This document shows positions 42,058 to 51,971 of a DNA stretch of 64,000 nucleotides, in pieces (position 1 is the stretch's first letter; each line of letters starts with the position of its first letter). Both the position numbers and the translations under genes were made by a program. The notes below the pieces were generated by a model, which had not been told where the DNA came from, made no database searches, and was given only the letters and a program-made list of their open reading frames with translations. The DNA comes from Clostridium sartagoforme (lineage in GTDB: Bacteria; Bacillota; Clostridia; Clostridiales; Clostridiaceae). The DNA lies in NCBI RefSeq assembly GCF_004794105.1, contig NZ_SRYR01000004.1:124001-188000 (forward strand). The letters run 5' to 3'.

Positions 42058-44493
42058 TTGAAAGATAAATATAAGATAAGCGGAATGACCTGTTCTGCAT
42101 GTGCAAATAGAATAGAAAAAGGTGTAAGCAAGATGGAGGGGGTTAAAGAAGCAAATGTTAACTTTGCAACTGAAACTTTAAATGTAGAGTATGATGATTT
42201 AGCGCTTAAGCCATTAGATATTGAAAATAAGGTTGAGAAGCTAGGCTATAAGGTAGAAAAAAATATTGAATCTCATAACTATAAGATAGAAGGAATGACA
42301 TGTACTGCCTGTGCAAGTAGAGTGGAAAAAGTTACAAATAAAATGCCAGGTGTTGAGAATGCTGTAGTTAATTTTGCAACAGAAAAGTTATCAATAAGCT
42401 TTGATGCAGATAAAGTAACTTTTGGAGAAGTTAAGGCTACTGTTGAAAAAGCTGGATATAAGCTAATAAGAGAAGAAGATAATGTTAATAATGAAGGTAA
42501 AAAAGTTACTGAACAAAGTAAGTTATTAAAAAGATTAATATTATCATTAGTATTTACAGTTCCACTACTAATAATAACAATGGGCCATATGGTAGGTATG
42601 CCACTGCCAGAAATTATAGATCCAATGATGAATCCATTGAACTTTGCTATTATTCAATTAGTATTAACTCTTCCTGTAGTTTTAACAGGATATAAGTTCT
42701 ATTCTATAGGATATAGAAATTTATTCAAGTTAAGTCCTAATATGGACTCTTTAATTGCAATAGGAACTAGTGCAGCATTTATTTATAGCCTTTATGGAAC
42801 GTATAAAATTTATATGGGTGATGCACATTTTGCAATGATGTTATATTATGAAGCATCAGCAACAATACTAGCATTAATTACTTTAGGTAAGTATTTAGAA
42901 GCTGTTTCAAAAGGGAAGACATCTCAAGCAATTAAAAAGCTTATGGGATTAGCTCCAAAGACTGCGACTATAGTTAGAAATGGTAAGGAAATAGTTCTTC
43001 CAATAGATGAAGTTATTGTTGGAGATATAGTTATTGTTAAACCAGGTGAAAAATTACCAGTTGATGGTGAAGTTGTTGAAGGAAATACATCAGTTGATGA
43101 AGCTATGCTTACAGGGGAAAGTATTCCTGTAGAAAAGAATGTCGGAAGTAAAGTAATAGGTGCAAGTATTAATAAAACAGGATTTATTAAATATAAGGCA
43201 ACTAAGGTTGGTAAAGATACTGCATTATCTCAAATTATTAAGCTAGTTGAAGATGCTCAAGGTTCAAAAGCTCCAATTGCAAAGATGGCTGATATAATAT
43301 CATCATACTTTGTACCAATAGTAATTGGTCTTGCTATATTTGCAAGTATAGCTTGGTTAATAGCTGGAGAAACTGGAACATTTTCATTAACTATATTTAT
43401 AGCAGTTTTAGTTATAGCATGTCCATGCGCATTGGGTCTTGCAACACCAACAGCTATTATGGTTGGAACAGGAAAAGGTGCTGAGTATGGAGTATTAATT
43501 AAAGGTGGAGAAGCCTTAGAAGTTACTCATCAAATAGATACTATTGTATTTGATAAGACAGGTACAATTACAGAAGGTAAACCAGTTGTAACTGATATTG
43601 TTACAAAGAATATATCTAAGGATGATTTATTAGTATTAGCTGCAAGTAGTGAAAAAGGTTCAGAGCATCCATTAGGAGAAGCTATAGTAAAGGGTGCAGA
43701 AGAAAAGAATCTTACATTAAAAGATATATCTAACTTTAATGCAATTCCTGGACATGGAATTCAAGTTGAGATAGAAGGAAAAACTATATTACTTGGTAAT
43801 AAGAAGTTAATGGTGGGAAATTCTATAGAAATCGGAGATTTAGGAGATGAATCTGATAGATTAGCTAATGAAGGTAAGACACCTATGTATATTGCAATAG
43901 ATAATAAATTAGAAGGAATTATAGCTGTTGCAGATACAGTTAAATCAAGTAGTAATGAAGCAATTGAAAATCTTCACAAGATGGGAATAAAGGTTGCAAT
44001 GATTACTGGAGATAATAAAAAGACAGCTGATGCAATTGCTAAGCAAGTTGGAATAGATATAGTATTATCTGAAGTATTACCAGAAGATAAGGCAAATGAA
44101 GTGAAAAAGCTTCAAGAAAAGGGTAGTAAGGTGGCAATGGTTGGAGATGGAATCAATGATGCTCCAGCATTAGCACAAGCTGATATTGGGATTGCCATAG
44201 GAACAGGAACAGACGTAGCTATAGAATCAGCTAATATAGTTCTTATGAAGGGCGATTTAAGAGATGTATCTACAGCTATTAAATTAAGTAAAGCAACTAT
44301 TAGAAATATAAAACAAAACTTATTTTGGGCATTTGGATATAATGTTTTAGGAATACCAGTAGCTATGGGATTATTACATGTATTTGGTGGACCTCTATTA
44401 AACCCAATGATTGCTGCAGCTGCAATGAGTTTAAGTTCAGTATCAGTATTAACAAATGCACTAAGATTAAGAGGATTTAATCCTAATAAATAA
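42058..44493 (+). CDS. copA: Copper-exporting P1B-type ATPase
   Basis: 811 residues. Two N-terminal heavy-metal domains with GMTCSACAN and [13 protein letters not shown] actuator motif, CPC membrane site (C455-P-C457), phosphorylated Asp499 in [18 protein letters not shown], and [13 protein letters not shown] with two HMA domains is the Cu+ exporter layout (CopA). AAAGGAG directly abuts ATG 42049, so TTG 42058 (9-base spacing) is taken as the start. Controlled by the CsoR-type operator and followed by copZ. Confidence 0.95.
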   Translation: MKDKYKISGMTCSACANRIEKGVSKMEGVKEANVNFATETLNVEYDDLALKPLDIENKVEKLGYKVEKNIESHNYKIEGMTCTACASRVEKVTNKMPGVENAVVNFATEKLSISFDADKVTFGEVKATVEKAGYKLIREEDNVNNEGKKVTEQSKLLKRLILSLVFTVPLLIITMGHMVGMPLPEIIDPMMNPLNFAIIQLVLTLPVVLTGYKFYSIGYRNLFKLSPNMDSLIAIGTSAAFIYSLYGTYKIYMGDAHFAMMLYYEASATILALITLGKYLEAVSKGKTSQAIKKLMGLAPKTATIVRNGKEIVLPIDEVIVGDIVIVKPGEKLPVDGEVVEGNTSVDEAMLTGESIPVEKNVGSKVIGASINKTGFIKYKATKVGKDTALSQIIKLVEDAQGSKAPIAKMADIISSYFVPIVIGLAIFASIAWLIAGETGTFSLTIFIAVLVIACPCALGLATPTAIMVGTGKGAEYGVLIKGGEALEVTHQIDTIVFDKTGTITEGKPVVTDIVTKNISKDDLLVLAASSEKGSEHPLGEAIVKGAEEKNLTLKDISNFNAIPGHGIQVEIEGKTILLGNKKLMVGNSIEIGDLGDESDRLANEGKTPMYIAIDNKLEGIIAVADTVKSSSNEAIENLHKMGIKVAMITGDNKKTADAIAKQVGIDIVLSEVLPEDKANEVKKLQEKGSKVAMVGDGINDAPALAQADIGIAIGTGTDVAIESANIVLMKGDLRDVSTAIKLSKATIRNIKQNLFWAFGYNVLGIPVAMGLLHVFGGPLLNPMIAAAAMSLSSVSVLTNALRLRGFNPNK

Positions 44494-44503
44494 ATCAATA
44501 AGT

Positions 44504-44574
44504 AGTCTTTAACATATTACGCTCGGCCTCCGTCGCAAGCTCCAAGTCGGCTTACGCATAATATGTTAAAGACT
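44504..44574. repeat. Long hairpin after copA
   Basis: AGTCTTTAACATATTACGC pairs with GCATAATATGTTAAAGACT, closing a G/C-rich loop (CGGCCTCCGTCGCAAGCTCC). No T-run follows, so it is not a standard terminator. May separate copA from copZ expression or be a remnant repeat. Confidence 0.65.
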
Positions 44575-44591
44575 CCTTGAATAATTTAATG

Positions 44592-44680
44592 GTGCAGAAG
44601 CAAGTATGCTAAAGGAAGAAATTCAGACGAGCTGAATTTCAATGATTGTAGTTGCATATATAAAGAATTGTAATAGATAA
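44592..44680 (+). repeat. Composite palindromic repeat, partial copy 3
   Basis: Contains the perfect small hairpin GAAATTCAG-ACGAG-CTGAATTTC (44618-44640) and CAATGATTGTAGTTGCATAT, matching the left part of copies 1 and 2, but lacks the 200-bp palindrome. Confidence 0.65.
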
Positions 44681-44757
44681 TTGTACGAATATTTTATTTA
44701 TATTTACTAGAATTTATCATTATTTAAAATAATTAATTAGTTAAGGAGAAATGAAGG

Positions 44758-44967
44758 ATGAAAAAGAAGATTTTAATTGAAGGAATGAGTTGTAATAATT
44801 GTGTAGCTCATGTGACTGAAGCATTAAATGAGTTAGATGATTCAAAGAACATAGAAGTAAATTTAAATGGAAAATATGCATTAGTTGAAACAAATGTGAA
44901 AGATGATATTATAACAGAAAAGATCGAAGATATGGGATATGATGTTGTTAAAATAGAAAATATTTAA
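44758..44967 (+). CDS. copZ: Copper chaperone CopZ-like
   Basis: 69 residues, one heavy-metal-associated fold with the GMSCNNCVAHV metal motif (Cys12 and Cys15). Delivers Cu+ to CopA or CsoR in the cytoplasm. AAGGAG lies 9 bases before the ATG. Separated from copA by 264 bp of repeat DNA, unusual for this pair. Confidence 0.88.
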   Translation: MKKKILIEGMSCNNCVAHVTEALNELDDSKNIEVNLNGKYALVETNVKDDIITEKIEDMGYDVVKIENI

Positions 44968-44976
44968 GAGGAAATA

Positions 44977-45010
44977 AAGGCTGATATTCATTAGAGTATC
45001 AGCCTTTTTA
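44977..45010 (+). terminator. Terminator of copZ
   Basis: AAGGCTGATA/TATCAGCCTT around a 10-nt loop followed by TTTTA. Confidence 0.88.
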
Positions 45011-45163
45011 AGTGGATATACTATAGGTATTAATATTTTTAAGTATTATTTAAGAAATGAAAATGTATTTTAATAAAATTTAGGTGTATAATCAAATAAA
45101 AACCTTAATAAGTTGGAAAGTTAGAAACATTTAAATAATTTATTATTATGTAAGGAGAGGAAT

Positions 45164-46237
45164 ATGGGGACGGAGAAAAAGAGGGATTTTATAATAAACG
45201 TAATTTATATATTAATTGTAGGTGCTGTTTTATATATTACATTAAAATATGCATTAGGATGGTTCTTACCTTTTGTAATTGGATTTGGTATAGCATTTAT
45301 TCTTAAGCCTTTAATTAATTTAATAACTAAAAAATTAAAGATTAAGAGGAAGGTTGTAGCTGGATTAACAGTTTTAGTTTTTTATGCCACAGTTGGAGCT
45401 TTATTTACACTATTACTATTTAAGCTTGGATTAGTCATGAAGGATTTATTTATAAAGCTACCAAGTATTTATTTAAATACTATTGAACCTTTAATATATG
45501 AGCTGGCTGCCAAGGTAGAAGATATTTTAGTTAATTTAGATCCTGCATTACTTGAAGCTATTAAGCAAGCTATAACATCAATAGCTGATTCTTTAGGGTC
45601 CATAATTTCAAGTGTATCTTCAGGAGCTGTTTCATTTATAACTTCAACAGTTTCTGTAGTTCCTAGTTTCTTTATTATATTAATTTTCTCTATAATTTCA
45701 TCTTTCTTCTTTGCTATGGATTATGAGAAAATCACGAGTTTTGTTATAAGACAATTTTCTCCTAAGGGAAGAGAAATTGTATTAGATATTAAAGAATATA
45801 TAGTAGGAACTTTATTTAAAATAATAAAGGCCTATTCAATATTAATATGTATAACATTTATAGAACTATCTATTGGACTATCTATACTTAGGGTAGAAAG
45901 TGCAATCTCTATTGCTTTATTAATTGCTTGTGTAGATATACTGCCTGTCCTTGGCACAGGGGGGATAGTAATCCCTTGGATATTTATAGAGCTATTTAAA
46001 GGAAATACAGCCTTAGCAATTGGATTAACTATAGTTTATGTTGTTATTACAGTTATTAGAAACATTCTTGAACCTAAAATAGTTGGTGAACAAATAGGAT
46101 TGCATCCATTAATTATGTTAATTTGTATGTTTGTCGGAGTGAAGTTTTTTGGAGTCTTAGGATTATTTGTGTTACCAATAATAATGATAATATTAAAGAA
46201 TTTAAATGATAGTGGGAAAATACATATTTTTAAGTAA
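45164..46237 (+). CDS. YtvI-like sporulation integral membrane protein (AI-2E exporter family)
   Basis: 357 residues with about eight membrane spans. The family fold is seen in GWFLPFVIGFGIAFILKP at the start, the soluble helical section (about 95-155), SFFFAMDYEKI, LLIACVDILPVLGTGGIVIP and ILEPKIVGEQIGLHPLIMLI. Of AI-2E family members, the length and pattern fit YtvI, made during sporulation; transport function is unproven. AAGGAGAGG precedes ATG. Confidence 0.82.
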   Translation: MGTEKKRDFIINVIYILIVGAVLYITLKYALGWFLPFVIGFGIAFILKPLINLITKKLKIKRKVVAGLTVLVFYATVGALFTLLLFKLGLVMKDLFIKLPSIYLNTIEPLIYELAAKVEDILVNLDPALLEAIKQAITSIADSLGSIISSVSSGAVSFITSTVSVVPSFFIILIFSIISSFFFAMDYEKITSFVIRQFSPKGREIVLDIKEYIVGTLFKIIKAYSILICITFIELSIGLSILRVESAISIALLIACVDILPVLGTGGIVIPWIFIELFKGNTALAIGLTIVYVVITVIRNILEPKIVGEQIGLHPLIMLICMFVGVKFFGVLGLFVLPIIMIILKNLNDSGKIHIFK

Positions 46238-46267
46238 TATGTATTTAGAGAAATGTTAGGAGCGAGT

Positions 46268-46696
46268 ATGGAAATAGAATTTTATGAAAGTGGTAGTATT
46301 GATAATGAAAAATTATTATATGCCATAGTAGTATCTAGATATAATGGTAAGTGGGTTTTTGTAAGGCATAAGGAAAGAAGTACTTGGGAAATACCAGCTG
46401 GCCATAGAGAAGAAAATGAAGATATAAATTGCACAGCTAAAAGAGAACTTTTTGAAGAAACAGGAGCAAAAGAATATGAAATTACATATATATGTGATTA
46501 TTCTTTAAAAATTAAAGAAAATAAAAGTTATGCTTCATTATTCTTTGCAGAAATAGAAAAGCTAGGTGAATTGCCGGATTATGAAATAGGTGAAGTTGGA
46601 TTTTTTGACGAAATTCCAAAAAATCTTACTTATCCTAATATTCAACCTAAGCTTCATAATAAGGTAAAAGAAGAAATAAATAAGTTTGTATTTTAA
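46268..46696 (+). CDS. NUDIX hydrolase
   Basis: 142 residues. The NUDIX box is complete: GHREENEDINCTAKRELFEE (then TGA) fits G-x5-E-x7-RE-U-x-EE-x-G-U. It cleaves nucleoside diphosphate derivatives. The remaining sequence resembles small MutT-like proteins with no extra domain. ATG 46268 has TTAGGAG; ATG 46253 lies upstream of it without a site. Substrate unknown. Confidence 0.9.
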   Translation: MEIEFYESGSIDNEKLLYAIVVSRYNGKWVFVRHKERSTWEIPAGHREENEDINCTAKRELFEETGAKEYEITYICDYSLKIKENKSYASLFFAEIEKLGELPDYEIGEVGFFDEIPKNLTYPNIQPKLHNKVKEEINKFVF

Positions 46697-46747
46697 TATA
46701 TATAGTATTATTATTAAAATATAAAGAACAAATGGGGTGAGTAAGTT

Positions 46748-47341
46748 ATGATGATGAACACTCACAAAGCTTTAGCACAAGGATTTATTAATGGACTTGA
46801 AGATGATAAGGTATTTATTATTAGTAGTGGTCATTTTATATGGGGAAATTTAAAACCAGATTCAGCATCAAAATATAAATTCAAAAAACACTATTTTGAT
46901 GAGAGTTTTGATATGATAGTTAAGAAGATAGAATTTTTGTCTTCATTAACATTAGATGATATTTATATAAGATATTCAATAGGAAAGTTTAATCAGGAAT
47001 TAGGAGTTGTATGCCACTTTTTATGTGATTACTTCTGTGTACCACATTTTCAAAGATGGGAATTTAAAAGTCCTGGTGCTGTAAAGGATCATGTACTATA
47101 TGAAAATGACCTAAATAAATATGCTAAGCTTTGCACAATAAGACAGGATATTAATACTAGTTTAAAATCAGAAGATATAAGAAAATATATAGAAAACCTT
47201 CAAAAAGAATATGATGGTAATGTTTCTTATGAGAAGGACCTAGTATATGCAAGTCATATATGCAATACAGTAATTAACTTAATATTAGATGAAGTAATTT
47301 TAAACCAAAAGCTAAAGGAACATATTGCTTTAGTTATATAG
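46748..47341 (+). CDS. Zinc-dependent phospholipase C-like protein
   Basis: 197 residues. Histidine and aspartate pattern of the Zn-dependent PLC / S1-P1 nuclease fold: NTHKALAQGF, GHFIWGNLKPDSA, GVVCHFLCDYFCVPH with the metal HxxxD set, and VYASHICNTVINLI. No signal peptide is visible, unlike secreted alpha-toxin, so it may act inside the cell. GGGGTGAG precedes the ATG. Likely a hydrolase of phospholipid or phosphodiester; target unknown. Confidence 0.75.
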   Translation: MMMNTHKALAQGFINGLEDDKVFIISSGHFIWGNLKPDSASKYKFKKHYFDESFDMIVKKIEFLSSLTLDDIYIRYSIGKFNQELGVVCHFLCDYFCVPHFQRWEFKSPGAVKDHVLYENDLNKYAKLCTIRQDINTSLKSEDIRKYIENLQKEYDGNVSYEKDLVYASHICNTVINLILDEVILNQKLKEHIALVI

Positions 47342-47370
47342 TTAAAAATTGAAATAAAATATATAAGATT

Positions 47371-47400
47371 AGAAGCTCAGAATTTCTGGGCTTCTTTTTT
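47371..47400 (+). terminator. Terminator of the phospholipase-like gene
   Basis: AGAAGCTCAGAA/TTTCTGGGCTTCT with a T-run. Confidence 0.85.
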
Positions 47401-47576
47401 TATATTTATTATTTATGGGATATATGGAAAAGCGTATATCTTAGAAAAAAGCTGAGAAAATAGTAAGATTATAGATCTCTCTTTTTTTAATAATATTAGT
47501 AATTTTAACCCTAGAATAGTTTCTATTTAGATACAAAATATAAGAGTAAATATTAAATATATTTAAGGCAAAAATG

Positions 47577-47641
47577 TTGACAAAAATATGAAATCTGCAT
47601 ATAATAAAAACAAAGGAACATATGAGCAGCTGTTCATATGT
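47577..47641 (+). promoter_or_regulatory. cadCA promoter and ArsR/CadC operator
   Basis: Perfect TTGACA (47577-47582), 17-bp spacer, TATAAT (47600-47605). Directly downstream at 47618-47641 is an imperfect inverted repeat with arms ACATATGA and TCATATGT, the ATATGA-N-TCATAT pattern of CadC/SmtB operators. Repressor binding there would block RNA polymerase; metal releases it. The gap 47401-47576 has nothing else. Confidence 0.88.
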
Positions 47642-47664
47642 AAAAATGAATGGAGGAAGCTGAT

Positions 47665-48024
47665 ATGGGAGAAAATAAATTAGAAAGCTGTAATTGTACT
47701 ATAATTCATAAGGATGTAGTTGAAAGAGTGAAGGAAAACTTACCAGAAGAAGAAATTTTATATGATTTGGCAGACCTTTTTAAAGCTTTTAGTGATTCTA
47801 CAAGAATTAAGATTTTACATGCACTATTTCAAGAAGAATTATGTGTTTGTGATTTAGCAGCTTTACTAGAAATGACTCAATCTGCTATTTCACATCAACT
47901 AAGAGTTTTAAAATCAAATAAGCTTGTAAAGTTTAGAAGAGATGGGAAAGTAATATATTATTCTTTAGCAGATGATCATATTAAGCATATCTTCCATGAA
48001 GGCTTTAAGCATATATTAGAATAA
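47665..48024 (+). CDS. cadC: Metal-responsive ArsR family repressor, CadC-like
   Basis: 119 residues. Metal site 1 ligands appear as Cys9 and Cys11 (LESCNCTIIH) with Cys60 and Cys62 (EELCVCDLAA in the DNA-binding helix), as in CadC. Site 2 ligands D103, H105, H116 and E119 are placed as in CadC/SmtB. Winged helix SQSAISHQLRVLK-type recognition helix follows. It senses Cd, Pb or Zn. GGAGGAAG 8 bases before ATG 47665; the ATG 47650 lies on the ribosome site itself. First gene of cadCA. Confidence 0.92.
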   Translation: MGENKLESCNCTIIHKDVVERVKENLPEEEILYDLADLFKAFSDSTRIKILHALFQEELCVCDLAALLEMTQSAISHQLRVLKSNKLVKFRRDGKVIYYSLADDHIKHIFHEGFKHILE

Positions 48025-48039
48025 GGAAGTGGTGAGAAA

Positions 48040-50283
48040 ATGAGTAACAAAGATATAAAATTAGTATTATCAGGATTAACATGTGCTAACTGTGCTAATA
48101 AAATAGAGACAAGAGTTAATAATTTAGATGGAGTAAAGGAAGCTAATTTAAACTTTACAACTTCTACCTTAGTTATTGAAGGAGATGGAAGTAAGGAAGA
48201 GGATGAATTAATAGTTAAGGCAAAAGAGATAATAAATAAGCTTGAGCCAGAAGTTAAGGTTTATAATAAAGATGAAGTTAAGGAACCAATTAGAAATACT
48301 TCTTCTTGTGCTGATGGAAGATGTGCTATAGATGATGGTTCACATGATAAAGATAGTCATAATCATCATTCTCATGGTGACTCTCATGAACATTCTCATG
48401 AAGATGGACATGATCACTCACATGGTCACGATCATTCTCATAATGAACCTATTACTTTAAAAGAAAATATACCTTTAATATTAGGGGTAATTATATATGC
48501 AATTGCAGTAGTATTTAGAAATGAATCTTTATTAAATGGAGTATTATTTGTAGTAAGTTACCTTTTAATTGGTGGAAAAGTATTAACTACAGCAATTAAA
48601 AATATCTTTAGAGGAGAAATCTTTGATGAAAACTTCTTAATGACAGTAGCTACTTTAGGAGCATTCTTTGTTGGAGAATATCCAGAAGCTGTAGCAGTTA
48701 TGTTATTCTATGAAGTTGGTGAGCTGTTCCAATCATATGCAGTTAATAGATCAAGGAAATCTATAACTTCACTTATGGATATAAGAGCTGACTATGCAAA
48801 TGTTATAAGAAATGGTGTAGAAGAAAAAGTAAATCCAGAAACAGTTAATATAGATGAAGAAATTATTGTAAGACCAGGAGAAAGAGTTCCTTTAGATGGT
48901 ATTGTAATAGATGGAACAAGCTTTGTAGATACTTCAGCTTTAACTGGTGAATCAGTTCCTAGAGAAATATCTATAAATGAAGAAATTTTAGCTGGATGTA
49001 TTAATACTAATGGAGTTTTAAAAGTTAAGGTAAGCAAAAACTTTAAGGAATCAACAGTTTCTAGAATTTTAGAATTAGTTGAAAATGCTTCAAATAAAAA
49101 AGCTCCAACTGAAAAATTCATTACAAGGTTTGCAAGAGTATATACTCCAATAGTTGTATTCTTAGCTTTAGCACTTGCAATAATACCTCCTTTAGTGATT
49201 AAGGATGCAACATTTAACGAATGGATATATAGAGCATCAATATTCTTAATTGTATCTTGTCCATGTGCCTTAGTAGTATCTATTCCTCTTGGCTTATTTG
49301 CAGGTATAGGTGGGGCATCTAGAAGAGGAATATTAGTTAAAGGTGGAAACTATTTAGAAGCTTTAAAAAATGTAGATTCAGTAGTATTTGATAAAACAGG
49401 TACTTTAACTAAGGGTGTATTTAAAGTAACAGAAATAAACAATGTTAATATAGAAAAAGGAGAATTATTAAAGGTTGCAGCAATTGCAGAAAGTAATTCA
49501 AATCATCCAATCGCTCAATCAATAATAAAAGAATATGGTAAGGATGTAACTTCTTCAGAAATTAAAGATTATGAAGAAATTAGTGGACATGGAATTAAGA
49601 CTACAATAGATGGATTGGAAGTATTAATAGGTAACTACAAGTTAATGGAGAAATTCAATATAGCTTATAATAAGGTAGATTCAATAGGTACTATAGTTCA
49701 TGTAGCTATAAGCAAAGAATATAAGGGTAATATAGTAATATCTGATGAAATTAAAGAAACATCAAAGGAAGCTATTAGTGGATTAAGAGAAATTGGTGTT
49801 AGACAATCAGTAATGTTAACAGGAGATAATAAGGTTGTTGCAGATAAAGTTTCTGACATTATTGGCTTAGATAAAGTTTATTCAGAATTATTACCAGGAG
49901 ATAAGGTAGAAAAATTAGAAGAAATAATTAATAATAATAAATCAGAAGGAAAAGTTATATTCGTTGGTGATGGTATAAATGATGCCCCAGTTCTAGCAAG
50001 AGCAGATATAGGTGTTGCTATGGGTGGTATAGGCTCAGATGCAGCTATTGAAGCAGCAGACGTAGTTTTAATGAAAGATGATCCAAAGGCTTTAGTAGAT
50101 GCAATAAAAGTAGCAAGAAAAACTAATAAAGTATTATGGCAAAATATTACATTAGCATTAGTAGTTAAGGTGTTAGTATTAGGATTAGGTGCCTTAGGAA
50201 TGGCTAATATGTGGGAAGCAGTAATTGCTGACGTAGGAGTAACTGTACTAGCAGTAATAAACTCTACAAGATGTCTTAAATAA
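48040..50283 (+). CDS. cadA: Cd2+/Zn2+ (Co2+) exporting P1B-type ATPase
   Basis: 747 residues. HMA domain with GLTCANCANK, then a strongly His-rich linker (about 108-142) that may bind Zn or Cd, membrane CPC motif C407-P-C409, Asp451 in FDKTGTLTKG, NHPIAQ and [13 protein letters not shown] with an adjacent SCPCAL and the His-rich stretch is typical of the Zn/Cd class. It follows cadC by 15 bases, so both belong to one operon. Confidence 0.93.
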   Translation: MSNKDIKLVLSGLTCANCANKIETRVNNLDGVKEANLNFTTSTLVIEGDGSKEEDELIVKAKEIINKLEPEVKVYNKDEVKEPIRNTSSCADGRCAIDDGSHDKDSHNHHSHGDSHEHSHEDGHDHSHGHDHSHNEPITLKENIPLILGVIIYAIAVVFRNESLLNGVLFVVSYLLIGGKVLTTAIKNIFRGEIFDENFLMTVATLGAFFVGEYPEAVAVMLFYEVGELFQSYAVNRSRKSITSLMDIRADYANVIRNGVEEKVNPETVNIDEEIIVRPGERVPLDGIVIDGTSFVDTSALTGESVPREISINEEILAGCINTNGVLKVKVSKNFKESTVSRILELVENASNKKAPTEKFITRFARVYTPIVVFLALALAIIPPLVIKDATFNEWIYRASIFLIVSCPCALVVSIPLGLFAGIGGASRRGILVKGGNYLEALKNVDSVVFDKTGTLTKGVFKVTEINNVNIEKGELLKVAAIAESNSNHPIAQSIIKEYGKDVTSSEIKDYEEISGHGIKTTIDGLEVLIGNYKLMEKFNIAYNKVDSIGTIVHVAISKEYKGNIVISDEIKETSKEAISGLREIGVRQSVMLTGDNKVVADKVSDIIGLDKVYSELLPGDKVEKLEEIINNNKSEGKVIFVGDGINDAPVLARADIGVAMGGIGSDAAIEAADVVLMKDDPKALVDAIKVARKTNKVLWQNITLALVVKVLVLGLGALGMANMWEAVIADVGVTVLAVINSTRCLK

Positions 50284-50307
50284 AAAAACAAAAAAATAAG
50301 AAGCTTA

Positions 50308-50336
50308 TTGACAAATTTCGATATTTTTCATATAAT
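50308..50336 (+). promoter_or_regulatory. Consensus promoter of a predicted small RNA
   Basis: TTGACA (50308-50313), 17-bp spacer, TATAAT (50331-50336). No open reading frame with a ribosome site follows. Confidence 0.85.
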
Positions 50337-50342
50337 TACTTG

Positions 50343-50466
50343 AGTTGAGAACAATCAGGCAATAGGGAGCATGCTAGATTTTACTTTAATTACAAGTTAG
50401 CTTGTACTAGTTAAGACTTATGTATAACGGATCTGCTACGTTATACATAAGTCTATTTTTTATTTA
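50343..50466 (+). ncRNA. Predicted small RNA of about 120 nt
   Basis: Begins after a perfect consensus promoter and ends at a strong terminator (GACTTATGTATAACG/CGTTATACATAAGTC, then TATTTTTTATT). The 5' 70 nt contain CAGGCAATAGGGAGCATG, partly pairing with TAGCTTGTACTAG-like sequence. No start codon with a ribosome site in it. It lies 60 bp after cadA on the same strand but has its own promoter. Family not recognised; a metal or redox role is only positional speculation. Confidence 0.55.
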
Positions 50467-50496
50467 ATTTATGCATCAATAAATAGTGTAGATTTT

Positions 50497-50809
50497 AATG
50501 TGAATATAACGGCAAAGATAAATTGACGGCTCGTAAGACAAATGACTGCAAAAATAAGTTCTAAGGCTCGTAAAACTACTAAGCCAAGAGTTTTGGTAAA
50601 ACTCGCATACGCTCAGACAAACCAACAACTCTAAGGCTTAGTAGTTTTTACTTCACCAAGAACTTCTAATTTTTCGCCATATGCTTACTTCACCGTCAAT
50701 TTATCTTTGCTAGTAATTCAGCATTTAAAATATTTTAGGCTATTACACTAATTTTTATTGAAATTCAGCTTGCCTGAATTTCTTCCTTCAGTAGGCTTTC
50801 ATCCACAAA
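50497..50809 (-). repeat. Composite palindromic repeat, copy 2
   Basis: Inverted relative to copy 1. The 199-bp palindrome 50512-50710 has perfect 18-bp ends: GCAAAGATAAATTGACGG and its complement CCGTCAATTTATCTTTGC. The core 50546-50687 matches 11852-11992; flanks share GCCGTTATATTCACATT and the small ATTCAGG/CTGAAT hairpin (about 50759-50783). The outer arms differ from copy 1 yet are self-complementary in both, which suggests that folding is conserved. Confidence 0.85.
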
Positions 50810-51133
50810 TTTAAAAACTCCTGCTCAATTTATTACTATTTTATAAATGATATTGTTTATTGATTAGAATTATTTTAAAATAGTAATATGAGTATTTAAA
50901 TTAGAAGAAATACAGCTTTGTATATAATAGTTTGCTAGAAATATAATATTTTCATAAAAGAAAAAACAGAAGTTTGCTAAAAATTTAACTTTTTTATTTG
51001 AATTTTATAAAAACTTTGTTAAATAGATAACTTGGAGTGTTTTAAAATTGCATGAAAAGTGGTAAACTATATTATAAAATAGATTAATTTTAATTTAATA
51101 TAATACAACAAGAAAATTAGGAGAAAAATTATT
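50810..51133 (+). other. rex upstream region
   Basis: AT-rich. TTGTTAAATAGATAACTT at 51016-51033 has a perfect left half of a Rex site but a degenerate right half, so autoregulation is possible but weak. Promoter candidates around TTGCAT (51048) fit poorly. AGGAG precedes the rex ATG. Nothing else is seen. Confidence 0.5.
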
Positions 51134-51778
51134 ATGGATAAGAAAAAGAATATTTCAATGGCCGTAATTAAGAGATTACCTAAATACCATAGATATTTAC
51201 AAGAATTATTAAAAAATGATGTAGATAGAATTTCCTCAAAGGAATTAGGGGAAAAGATAGGATTTACGGCGTCACAAATAAGACAAGATTTAAATTGCTT
51301 TGGAGATTTTGGACAACAAGGGTACGGATATAATGTTAAGGATCTTTATAATCAAATTAGCTTAATATTAGGGTTAAACAAAGAGTATAAGGGAATTATA
51401 ATAGGTGCTGGTAATATAGGGCAAGCAATTGCTAATTACAGCAGATTTTCTCAAGTAGGTCTTAATATAGGAGCAATATTTGATGCAAACCCAAAACTTA
51501 TAGGAATGAGAATTAGGGATATTGAAATCGAAGATATTGACTTATTAAAAAATTACTTAAGAGAAAATATAGTTGATATTGGTATAATCTGTGTACCTAG
51601 AATCAATGCTCAAAAGGTATGTGATGTCTTAGTTGAAAATGGAGTTACAGGAATATGGAACTTTGCTCCTGTTGACTTATCAGTGCCAGAAAATGTTACA
51701 GTGGAAAACGTACATTTATCAGAGAGTTTATTAACACTTATATACTTACTACATGATAAAGATGAAAGTAACTTGTAA
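51134..51778 (+). CDS. rex: Redox-sensing transcriptional repressor Rex
   Basis: 214 residues. N-terminal winged helix (RLPKYHRYLQELLKN, ELGEKIGFTASQIRQDLN), NAD(H)-binding Rossmann fold (IIGAGNIGQAIANY), and a C-terminal domain-swapped helix. Rex represses fermentation genes when NAD+ is high and releases when NADH binds. Its gene directly precedes crt, as in other clostridia, and a Rex operator lies in the gap. Cytoplasmic dimer. Confidence 0.96.
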   Translation: MDKKKNISMAVIKRLPKYHRYLQELLKNDVDRISSKELGEKIGFTASQIRQDLNCFGDFGQQGYGYNVKDLYNQISLILGLNKEYKGIIIGAGNIGQAIANYSRFSQVGLNIGAIFDANPKLIGMRIRDIEIEDIDLLKNYLRENIVDIGIICVPRINAQKVCDVLVENGVTGIWNFAPVDLSVPENVTVENVHLSESLLTLIYLLHDKDESNL

Positions 51779-51842
51779 ATTTATACATGGGTTTATTTAG
51801 AAATAGTTATTGCAAAAGAAAATTTAAGAGTTTATAATAATA

Positions 51843-51866
51843 ATTGAAGCTTAGCTTCAATTATTT
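51843..51866 (+). terminator. Terminator of rex
   Basis: AATTGAAGCTTAGCTTCAATT (self-complementary) followed by ATTTTTTAATTTT. Located between rex and the Rex operator of crt. Confidence 0.75.
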
Positions 51867-51877
51867 TTTAATTTTAA

Positions 51878-51895
51878 TTGTTACAATATTAACAA
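51878..51895 (+). promoter_or_regulatory. Rex operator upstream of crt
   Basis: TTGTTACAATATTAACAA, close to the clostridial Rex consensus TTGTTAANNNNTTAACAA (one mismatch in the left half). It lies 77 bp before the crt start and should repress the butyryl-CoA genes at low NADH. Confidence 0.85.
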
Positions 51896-51971
51896 TTGAA
51901 ATTAATTTATATTCAAATAATGTTATTTAAAAAAATTATATAATTATGGGTAAAAAGGGAGGAACTTTAAA

